Of a stretch of 5,010 bases of DNA, positions 1-5,010 are shown piece by piece. Below the pieces are notes generated by a model. It searched no databases. It was not told where the DNA came from and saw nothing but the letters and a program-made list of their open reading frames with translations. How positions within the stretch are numbered: the stretch's first letter is position 1; each line of letters opens with the position of its first letter. Position numbers and translations under genes: made by a program. Origin of the DNA: CAISGS01 sp044376615 (GTDB lineage: Bacteria > Pseudomonadota > Alphaproteobacteria > Caulobacterales > Caulobacteraceae); the NCBI GenBank assembly GCA_044376615.1, contig JBILKO010000143.1, positions 1 through 5,010 of the forward strand. Reading direction: 5' to 3'.

Positions 1-130
1 ATCCGCTGGTCCCGATCCCTTGCCACATGGTCAAATGCTGACCGCGCGATAGACGGCTTTGCCCGCCGGTTTGCTGATGGCGGTGCCATCTTGCCCGCGA
101 AAAACTAGTTGGCGCTGGACGGCGGCCTCC

Positions 131-142
131 GAAACCGGTTTC
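131..142. promoter_or_regulatory. Palindromic operator candidate, LacI-family type
   Basis: The sequence GAAACCGGTTTC is a perfect 12-base palindrome with a central CG. With its flanking bases (C before, A after) it matches 13 of 14 positions of the degenerate LacI/CcpA-type operator TGWAANCGNTNWCA. It lies 49 bases upstream of the transporter start codon. A weak promoter can be drawn around it (TGGACG at 116-121, 17-base spacer, TTTCAT at 139-144, four of six matches in each box), in which case a bound repressor would cover the -10 region. GPH transporters are often under LacI-family control, which makes the reading sensible. No regulator gene is in the window, so the assignment is inference from motif and position. 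Confidence 0.35.
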
Positions 143-176
143 ATAGCCCCAAGCACCGGCATCTTGATCGGGCATT

Positions 177-183
177 GGGGAAG
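177..183 (+). promoter_or_regulatory. Ribosome binding site of the MFS transporter
   Basis: GGGGAAG sits eight bases upstream of a GTG at 192. This decides the GTG start, since no in-frame ATG lies at a suitable place before the first membrane segment. Confidence 0.55.
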
Positions 184-465
184 ACGCATTCGTGGCCGAT
201 CAGGGGCAGACTTCATCACGGCTAAGTTCCTGGCGCCTTAGTGCCTTTGCGCTGCCGTGTCTCCCACTCGCCGCACTCGGCCTGCCGCTGGTGGTCTATC
301 TGCCCGAATACTATGCCAATGATCTTGGCCTGAACCTATCGATTGTTGGCGCGGCCTTTATGCTGGTGCGGATCGCCGACATAATGGTCGATCCGTTTCT
401 TGGCGCGGCCATGGACCGGTCTCGCAGCCGGTTTGGCCGGTTTCGGCCCGCCATGGTCATCGGTG

Positions 466-470
466 CCCCC
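466..470 (+). other. Frameshift site in a C5 run
   Basis: Homology passes from frame 0 (GRFRPAMVIGAP) to the -1 frame (LLALGTYMLFMA) exactly at this run of five C. Six C would restore GCC CCC CTA CTC and the typical GAP-LL sequence of the family. A -1 slip of the proline tRNA from CCC (468-470) to CCC (467-469) would give the same protein. I see no strong slippery heptamer or obvious downstream stimulatory hairpin, so a lost base or sequencing indel is likelier than programmed frameshifting. Confidence 0.8.
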
Positions 471-1548
471 TACTCGCGCTTGGCACCTATATGCTGTTCA
501 TGGCGCAAAAGGGCATTGGCCCGCTCTATTTGTTCTTCTGGCTGTCGGTAACCTATTTTGCCTATTCCCTTGTGGTTCTGGGCCACACGGCCTGGGCTTC
601 GGTCTTGTCCGCCGATTATAACCAAAGATCGCGGATCTATTCGTTTTGGCAGGTCGGCAACATTATCGGCATGCTCTTGGTCCTGGCCTTGCCGACCCTG
701 CTCGAGCAGATTTATGGGACGAGCCATGCCCAGAGTATGCAGTCCATGGGCTGGTTTATCGTCATCCTCTTGCCATTTGCGATCGGCATTGCCGCGCGAA
801 CAGTGGGTGAGCCCATCCTTACAACCCCACCTAAGCCCTCGGGCATTAGCGAATATCTTGGCCTATTGCGCAGTTCATACGTGCGCCAAATCCTGATCGT
901 CGATCTAGCCATGGGCCTAGCGCCCGGCATTACAAGCGCCCTCTTCTTCTTCTTTTTTGAACAGGTTAAGGGCCTAGGCAAGGGCGAGGCCGGCATCCTT
1001 CTGCTTTGCTATTTCATGGCCGGTCTTGCCGGTGCGCCGGTTTGGAATGCGATAAGTAAGAAGATTGGTAAGCATAAGACCCTGGCCATTGCTTGCGTCC
1101 TTTATGCCGTGACACAATCGACCTTGGTTTTGTTGCCGGAAAGGCCCGAATGGCTACTTGTTGTATGCCTGATAGCGGCCGGCCTTCCCTATTCAGCGCC
1201 CATGGTCATGCTGCGTGCCATGATGGCGGATGTTGGTGATGCGGTGCGGCTGGAGTCGGGTGCCGACCGGACGGGCCTGCTCTATGCCTTGCTTTGGGGC
1301 ACCAGCAAGATCGGTTATGCCTTGGCGGTTGGGACGACCTTTATCGGCCTTGATTTGATCGGATTTCACGCGGCTAGCGGCTCGCAAAATTCCGCCTCTG
1401 CGCTGCTTGGCCTGCAATTGTTTTATGCAGGAGTGCCGAGCCTATTGGGCTTGTTCGCTGCCCTGATCCTTTTAGGCTATCGCCTGGATGGGCCGCGTCA
1501 TGCCGAGATTCGCGCAGCCCTGGCCCTGCGTGATGGGGCCGATAACCC

Positions 1549-1554
1549 AGAAGG
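1549..1554 (+). promoter_or_regulatory. Ribosome binding site of mazG
   Basis: AGAAGG lies eight bases before the ATG at 1563, inside the last codons of the transporter gene. It supports this start over in-frame upstream starts at 1488-1533, which would add 25 or fewer residues not found in MazG proteins. Confidence 0.6.
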
Positions 1555-1562
1555 CCCCAACC

Positions 1563-2384
1563 ATGAGCCAAAACCAGCCTGATCCTGCCCATCCGATCTT
1601 TAACCTGGTCGAGATCATGGCTCGCTTGCGTAGCCCCAATGGCGGCTGCCCTTGGGACCTTGAGCAGAGCTTTGCCACCATTGCCCCCTATACGGTCGAG
1701 GAGGCCTATGAGGTTGCTGATGCCATAGAGCGCGGTGATCTCGGCGACCTACGCGATGAGCTAGGTGATCTTCTATTCCAGGTCATTTTCCATGCCCAGA
1801 TGGCCAAGGAACAGGGCGCTTTTGATTTTGCCGATGTGGCCCATGCCATTTGCGACAAGATGATCCGCCGCCATCCGCACGTGTTTGGCGATGCTGGCGC
1901 GCGCAATTCGGCCGAACAGACTGAGGCCTGGGAAGTGATCAAGGCGGGCGAGCGGGCCGCCAAGGGCAAGGCGCAAAGCCTGCTCGATGATGTTCCCGCT
2001 GGCCTACCCGCCATGACTAGGGCGGTTAAGCTGACCCGCCGCGCGGCCCGGGTCGGCTTTGATTGGCCAACAACGGCGGAAGTCGTCGATAAGCTGCGCG
2101 AGGAATTGGCCGAGCTTGAGGTCGAGATCGCCGCGGGTGACCTGGACAAGGCGCGTGAAGAACTGGGCGACCTGCTGTTCGTGGTCGCGAATCTAGCGCG
2201 CAAACTCGATATCGAGCCAGAGGATGCCCTAAGAAGCGCCAATGCAAAATTCATTAGACGCTTTAATTACATAGAAAAATCACTTCAAGATCATAATATT
2301 AGACCCGAAAACTCAAGTCTTGAAGCTATGGATGAGCTGTGGAATCAGGCCAAGGCGATCGATAAGGCCGCCGCCAAGGCCTAG
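1563..2384 (+). CDS. mazG: Nucleoside triphosphate pyrophosphohydrolase MazG
   Basis: MazG is a cytoplasmic enzyme that hydrolyses (d)NTPs to NMP and pyrophosphate, cleaning the nucleotide pool of non-canonical or damaged nucleotides; in E. coli it also lowers ppGpp. At 273 residues it is close to E. coli MazG (263) and has both tandem MazG domains. The first has the metal-binding pattern EEAYE (46-50) followed by ExxD (Glu66, Asp69), after the hallmark NGGCPWD (26-32). RRHPHVFGD (102-110) marks the end of the first domain. The second has EELAE (180-184) and ELGD (200-203), so both sites look intact. The chosen ATG gives an N-terminus like the E. coli protein. The gene starts within the end of the transporter and stops two bases before the hflX stop on the other strand. 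Codons about 223-255 are unusually AT-rich, although the protein stays MazG-like there. Confidence 0.96.
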   Translation: MSQNQPDPAHPIFNLVEIMARLRSPNGGCPWDLEQSFATIAPYTVEEAYEVADAIERGDLGDLRDELGDLLFQVIFHAQMAKEQGAFDFADVAHAICDKMIRRHPHVFGDAGARNSAEQTEAWEVIKAGERAAKGKAQSLLDDVPAGLPAMTRAVKLTRRAARVGFDWPTTAEVVDKLREELAELEVEIAAGDLDKAREELGDLLFVVANLARKLDIEPEDALRSANAKFIRRFNYIEKSLQDHNIRPENSSLEAMDELWNQAKAIDKAAAKA

Positions 2385-2386
2385 CC

Positions 2387-3736
2387 CTATTGCACCGTGG
2401 CACCCGGGAAATGCCGGGCAAATTGGCCAAGCGCCTGAGGATCAAGTTTTACCCGCAATAGAATATCGCCAGTCTCCCCGTCTGTGCGGCGAACAATGCG
2501 GCCATGACGATAGAGCCAGGCCAGGGCCTGGCCATCGCCATTGGGCAGGGTCACATCGGCCTCGTCACCCTTATCGACATGATCGGCCACAACCTGTTTG
2601 AGCGCGTCTATGCCTTCACCCGACACAGCGGAAACAGCGACGGCCAGAGGACCGAGGCCCTCCTCGGATCGAAGCGCCCGCGCCAAGACCGCGCCGCGAT
2701 CTTCCGCTTCGAGCAGATCAAGCTTGTTCCAGACCTCGATCAGGACCCGGTGACTATCGGGACCCAGCTTGATCTGGCCCAGAACCAGTTCGACATCGGC
2801 GGCCTGGGCAGCACTGTCGGGATTGGCAATATCGCGAACATGCAAGATCACGTCGGCCTCCTGCACCTCTTCCAAGGTGGCGCGGAAGGCCTCGACCAAT
2901 TCATGCGGCAGGTCGGAGATAAAGCCCACCGTGTCCGACAAGATGGCTGGTCGCCCGCCCGGTAGGCGCAGGCTGCGCAGGGTTGGGTCCAGGGTGGCAA
3001 ACAACATGTCCTGGGCCATCACCTCGGCCTCGGTCATGCGATTAAACAGGGTCGATTTGCCAGAATTGGTATAGCCAACCAGGGCAATGGTCGGGGTCGG
3101 TGTCTTCTTCCGTGCCGCCCTATGCAGAGTACGCGTGCGACGCACCTCTTCCAACTCACCCTTGAGCTTGCGGATCTTGTCGGCAATCAGGCGGCGGTCG
3201 GTTTCGATCTGGGTTTCGCCTGGGCCGCCCATGACCCCCATGCCGCCGCGCTGGCGCTCCAGGTGGGTCCAGGTCCGCACCAGGCGCGAGCGTTCATAAT
3301 TCAGGCGCGCGAGCTCGACCTGCAACCGACCTTCCCGCGTTCGCGCGCGGCGGGCAAAGATTTCCAGGATCAGGCCGGTGCGGTCTAGCACCTTGACCTG
3401 CCAGGTCTTTTCCAGATTGCGCTGTTGAACAGGCGTTAGCGCGTCATCAATAACGACGACACTAGCGCCTAGATCCGCAATCTGGTCACCGATCTCGATC
3501 ACCTTGCCCTTGCCAAACAAGGTGGCCGGTATGGCGGTGCGTAGCGGCGTCAGCTGGACCCCGACAATCTCAAGGTCCAGGGCCTCGGCCAAGCCTACAG
3601 CCTCATCCAGACGGGCTTGAGGCTCGCGCGGGCTCGAGGACCCGCCCTTGGCCGCATAGCGTCCCTGGCCGCGCGCGGGATGGACAACGAGGGCTGTTTG
3701 GACTTCAGGCAGGCGGTCTATGGTTTGAAGGGTCAA
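2387..3736 (-). CDS. hflX: Ribosome-splitting GTPase HflX
   Basis: HflX is a GTPase that binds the 50S subunit and splits stalled or hibernating 70S ribosomes, notably under heat or antibiotic stress. The 449-residue protein has the HflX N-terminal domain (about 12-150), then a coiled-coil linker with the family's glycine-rich hallmark GGMGVMGGPGETQIETDRR (164-182). The G domain follows: G1 GYTNSGKST (221-229), G2 TLDPT (248-252), G3 DTVGF (268-272), G4 NKLD (337-340) and G5 SAVSGEG (369-375). All nucleotide-binding motifs are intact, and the C-terminal domain is complete. The start is TTG, overlapping the TGA stop of hfq as TTGA. The Shine-Dalgarno is poor, so translation is probably coupled to hfq. 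A TTG start is supported by this junction and by the next in-frame ATG lying only at residue 166. Confidence 0.96.
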   Translation of the reverse strand: MTLQTIDRLPEVQTALVVHPARGQGRYAAKGGSSSPREPQARLDEAVGLAEALDLEIVGVQLTPLRTAIPATLFGKGKVIEIGDQIADLGASVVVIDDALTPVQQRNLEKTWQVKVLDRTGLILEIFARRARTREGRLQVELARLNYERSRLVRTWTHLERQRGGMGVMGGPGETQIETDRRLIADKIRKLKGELEEVRRTRTLHRAARKKTPTPTIALVGYTNSGKSTLFNRMTEAEVMAQDMLFATLDPTLRSLRLPGGRPAILSDTVGFISDLPHELVEAFRATLEEVQEADVILHVRDIANPDSAAQAADVELVLGQIKLGPDSHRVLIEVWNKLDLLEAEDRGAVLARALRSEEGLGPLAVAVSAVSGEGIDALKQVVADHVDKGDEADVTLPNGDGQALAWLYRHGRIVRRTDGETGDILLRVKLDPQALGQFARHFPGATVQ

Positions 3737-3987
3737 TCGTCGCCGTCTTGATCAAATTCAGGTTCATAAAGCTGAACCGGTTGCGATGGCATAATGGTCG
3801 AAATGGCATGCTTATAGACCAGTTGCGACTGCCCATCGCGGCGCAGCAGGACACAAAAATTATCAAACCAGCTGACCACACCCTGCAGCTTGACCCCATT
3901 GACTAGGAAGATGGTCAAGGGCGTGCGGGTCTTGCGAACGCTGTTGAGAAACGTGTCTTGCAGGTTTTGTTTCTTATCGTTGGACAT
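3733..3987 (-). CDS. hfq: RNA chaperone Hfq
   Basis: Hfq forms a hexameric Sm-like ring that pairs small RNAs with mRNAs; in alphaproteobacteria it (NrfA) also affects nif gene regulation. The 84-residue protein has the N-terminal LQDTFLN (9-15), with Gln10 and Asp11 matching E. coli Gln8/Asp9 of the proximal RNA site. Rim residues RKTR (18-21), the Sm1 motif through WFDNFCVLL, and Sm2 YKHAIST (58-64, including Lys59 and His60) are all present. Phe27 replaces the E. coli distal-face Tyr25, and Asn43 replaces Gln41; both are usual in alphaproteobacterial Hfq. The C-terminal tail is short and acidic (EFDQDGDD), unlike the long E. coli tail. The ATG at 3987 was chosen because upstream in-frame codons do not resemble Hfq. 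AAAAGGG lies 11 bases upstream, a rather long spacing. The gene lies 66 bases after dat and overlaps hflX. Confidence 0.97.
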   Translation of the reverse strand: MSNDKKQNLQDTFLNSVRKTRTPLTIFLVNGVKLQGVVSWFDNFCVLLRRDGQSQLVYKHAISTIMPSQPVQLYEPEFDQDGDD

Positions 3988-4010
3988 GGCCTTAATGACC
4001 CTTTTGCTGA

Positions 4011-4041
4011 TTAATCGAGGGCAACACGCCCCCACACACAA
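4011..4041 (-). promoter_or_regulatory. Possible hfq promoter in the dat-hfq gap
   Basis: On the minus strand, TTGTGT (4036-4041) could act as a -35 box and CGATTA or GATTAA (4011-4017) as a -10 box, with an 18- or 19-base spacer. The gap between dat and hfq is the only place in this gene cluster with room for a promoter, and hfq often has its own. The spacing is longer than ideal and the match is weak. Confidence 0.2.
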
Positions 4042-4053
4042 GGCTAGACGGCG

Positions 4054-4917
4054 TTAAGTCGCTGATCGTCGCGCCGCCTCCATATATAGGGACCTTAGGC
4101 GCAGGCTCAAAGGTCCTGGCGCTCCATTACCAATGATAACCTCGTCAATTTTGACAATGGGCAGAACAAAGGCAGACGCCGCCGTCAAAAACGCCTCCTT
4201 GGCCTGCTTGGCTTCCTCAACCGAGAACGGCCTTTCGCTGAAAGGTATGCCTTCGGCCTTTAAGTGCTCGATCAAGGTAGCCCGCGTAACACCGTGCAAA
4301 ATATTGGCCTGGGTATCACGGGTCCTCAAGGTGCCCGACGCATCTAGGATCCAGGCATTAGTCGATGAGCCCTCGGTCACAAGGCCCAGATCATCAACCA
4401 GCCAGGCCTCTTCAGCCCCGGCTGCCCGGGCCCTTGTCTTGGCCATGGCATTGGGCAGAAGGCCAACGGTCTTGATATCGCACCGTCCCCAACGATTGTC
4501 GGGGTGGGTTATGGCGCTGACGCCCTTGGCGGCCTTGGCGTCCAAGGCCTCAAAATCCACAGGCTTGGTCGTCAGGACCAGGGTGGGTAAGGGCGCTGGA
4601 TCCGGAAAGGGATGATCGCGCTTGGCGACGCCGCGACTGACCTGCAAATAGACGGCCCCGTCCTTTATCCGGTTCAGGCGCAGGAGCTGACCAATCACCA
4701 TCCGCAAGGCGGCCCGCGACATGGGCTGGGGCATGGATAATTCCGAAAGGCTGCGGTCGAGCCGATTGAAATGACCCTCTGCATCAGTGAGCTTGCGATC
4801 AAACACCGCAAAATACTCATAGACCGCATCGGCAAATTGAAAGCCACGATCCTCAATGTTCACACTGGCCTGGTCCTGGGGCAGATAGCGACCATTGACA
4901 TAGGCAATGCGGCTCAT
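4054..4917 (-). CDS. dat: D-amino-acid aminotransferase, PLP fold type IV
   Basis: The enzyme transfers amino groups between D-amino acids and 2-oxo acids (typically D-alanine + 2-oxoglutarate to pyruvate + D-glutamate), supplying D-amino acids for peptidoglycan or catabolising them. The 287 residues match the family length. Lys149 in RCDIKTVGLLPN is the PLP Schiff-base lysine (Lys145 in Bacillus D-AAT). TEGSSTN (181-187) contains the Glu that contacts the PLP ring nitrogen, and ILHGVTR (206-212) is the phosphate-binding loop. Tyr33, Arg100 and His102 (RGVAKRDHPFP) correspond to the substrate carboxylate trap Tyr31/Arg98/His100 of Bacillus D-AAT, arguing for D-amino acids rather than branched-chain (IlvE) or aminodeoxychorismate (PabC) substrates. 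The ATG overlaps the ntrX stop as ATGA and follows a very strong Shine-Dalgarno, so it is probably co-transcribed and translationally coupled with ntrX. Confidence 0.93.
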   Translation of the reverse strand: MSRIAYVNGRYLPQDQASVNIEDRGFQFADAVYEYFAVFDRKLTDAEGHFNRLDRSLSELSMPQPMSRAALRMVIGQLLRLNRIKDGAVYLQVSRGVAKRDHPFPDPAPLPTLVLTTKPVDFEALDAKAAKGVSAITHPDNRWGRCDIKTVGLLPNAMAKTRARAAGAEEAWLVDDLGLVTEGSSTNAWILDASGTLRTRDTQANILHGVTRATLIEHLKAEGIPFSERPFSVEEAKQAKEAFLTAASAFVLPIVKIDEVIIGNGAPGPLSLRLRSLYMEAARRSAT

Positions 4918-5010
4918 GCCCCCTCCTCCTCATCGCCCATACGCAGGGTGGTCAGGCCCAGTGATTTGAGCTTGCGATGCAGGGCCGAGCGCTCCATGCC
5001 GATAAAACTG
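4914..5010 (-). CDS. ntrX: Nitrogen-response regulator NtrX, C-terminal end only
   Basis: Only the last 31 residues and the stop codon are in the window; the rest lies beyond the right edge. FIGMERSALHRKLKSLG is the recognition part of the C-terminal Fis-type helix-turn-helix, in the form characteristic of NtrX, the sigma54-type response regulator partnered with the sensor kinase NtrY. The protein ends in a short acidic tail (GDEEEGA). The identification rests on this motif plus the neighbouring dat and hfq, which follow ntrX in many alphaproteobacteria. Another NtrC-family regulator would have a similar helix but usually not the MERSALHRKLK wording. The TGA stop overlaps the dat start as ATGA. 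Confidence 0.88.
   Translation of the reverse strand, partial: SFIGMERSALHRKLKSLGLTTLRMGDEEEGA
4925..4930 (-). promoter_or_regulatory. Ribosome binding site of dat
   Basis: AGGAGG on the minus strand, seven bases before the dat ATG, lies within the run of Glu codons at the end of ntrX. It is the strongest Shine-Dalgarno in the window and fixes the dat start at 4917. Confidence 0.75.

Larger units (their letters stand above)
1..191. other. Upstream stretch with no confident gene
   Basis: No convincing gene is visible here. Frame 1 on the plus strand stays open from the window edge to a TAG at 106-108 (35 codons, about 63% G or C at third positions by hand count). It could be the 3' end of an upstream gene, but I do not recognise the peptide and an open run this short is expected by chance in GC-rich DNA. 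A minus-strand open frame (31-219) overlaps the transporter start and resembles no family I know. The second half of the stretch looks like the leader of the transporter gene: it holds the palindrome at 131-142 and a ribosome binding site at 177-183. Confidence 0.45.
192..1582 (+). pseudogene. GPH-family MFS cation/sugar symporter, frameshifted
   Basis: This encodes an inner-membrane symporter of the glycoside-pentoside-hexuronide (MelB-like, COG2211) family; the substrate is unknown. Frame 192-470 gives residues 1-93 and the -1 frame from 470 to 1582 gives the rest. Adding one base to the C run at 466-470 yields an intact protein of 463 residues, the family's usual length, with about 12 hydrophobic segments. 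Residues 63-86 carry the GPH signature: Asp63 and Asp67 are spaced like the cation-binding Asp55/Asp59 of MelB, followed by DRSRSRFGRFRP. The second cytoplasmic motif (ADVGD...RTG, about 346-362) is also present. Apart from the shift, no stop codon or decay is seen, so the break is either very recent or a sequencing error. Translated as read, the first frame ends at 551 after 119 residues. The start is GTG with a good ribosome binding site. The end overlaps mazG by 20 bases, suggesting co-transcription. Confidence 0.85.

Noticed and set aside
31..219. Minus-strand open frame (62 codons) before the transporter
   Set aside because: It overlaps the transporter start and the operator-like palindrome, has no recognisable family, and is short enough to occur by chance.
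464..490. Programmed -1 frameshifting as the main explanation of the transporter break
   Set aside because: The upstream codon GCC cannot re-pair after a -1 slip and no stimulatory structure is evident, so a lost C or sequencing indel is the simpler reading; it is kept only as an alternative.
1706..2254. Long minus-strand open frame (182 codons) opposite mazG
   Set aside because: It is antisense to a clearly conserved gene, rich in Ser/Arg/Ala as expected from the complement of GC-rich codons, and shows no family motif.
2365..2382. Hairpin AGGCC-(8)-GGCCT at the gene ends, as a terminator for hflX
   Set aside because: The stem is short, it lies in mazG codons rich in Ala/Lys (GCC, AAG), and there is no T-tract on the minus strand.
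2403..2418. Hairpin CCCGG-(6)-CCGGG just past the mazG stop, as a terminator
   Set aside because: The stem is only five base pairs, it lies inside the hflX coding sequence, and no T-run follows it on the plus strand.
2504..2965. Plus-strand open frame (153 codons) opposite hflX
   Set aside because: It lies opposite the GTPase domain of hflX, whose motifs are all intact; the peptide resembles no family and has no convincing start signal.
3988..4041. Eighteen-codon N-terminal extension of Hfq
   Set aside because: It would need a TTG start, the added residues do not resemble any Hfq, and the ATG at 3987 gives the standard N-terminus.
4133..4615. Plus-strand open frame (160 codons) opposite dat
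   Set aside because: It is a shadow of the conserved aminotransferase; composition and lack of motifs give no support for a second gene.

Overview
The window looks like ordinary chromosomal DNA from an alphaproteobacterium, possibly of the Rhodospirillales type. The main reason is the minus-strand order ntrX–dat–hfq–hflX, a conserved alphaproteobacterial cluster downstream of the ntrBC/ntrYX nitrogen-regulation genes. The Hfq protein also carries sequence variants typical of that class. Base composition is GC-rich, roughly 60% by eye, with compact overlapping genes.

Layout. Positions 1-191 hold no gene I can name. They do contain a perfect 12-base palindrome (131-142) of the kind bound by LacI-family repressors, and a good ribosome binding site. 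From 192 to 1582 (+) lies a sugar/cation-symporter-like MFS transporter of the GPH family. Its reading frame is broken by what appears to be one missing C in a five-C run at 466-470. mazG (1563-2384, +), encoding a nucleoside triphosphate pyrophosphohydrolase, overlaps the transporter's end by 20 bases. It converges on hflX with only two bases between the stop codons. The minus strand then carries, in transcription order from the right edge, the last 31 codons of ntrX, dat (D-amino-acid aminotransferase), hfq (RNA chaperone) and hflX (ribosome-splitting GTPase). ntrX/dat and hfq/hflX are joined by four-base stop/start overlaps. A 66-base gap before hfq is the only room for a separate promoter.

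How the genes fit together. The minus-strand genes form a likely operon that links nitrogen-response control (NtrX) to D-amino-acid metabolism, post-transcriptional regulation (Hfq) and ribosome rescue (HflX). The plus-strand pair couples a transporter of unknown substrate to nucleotide-pool cleaning by MazG. I see no mobile element, CRISPR array, RNA gene or new system. The points worth a second look are the frameshift, the operator-like palindrome, a sharp AT-rich patch inside mazG, and the tight convergent junction.
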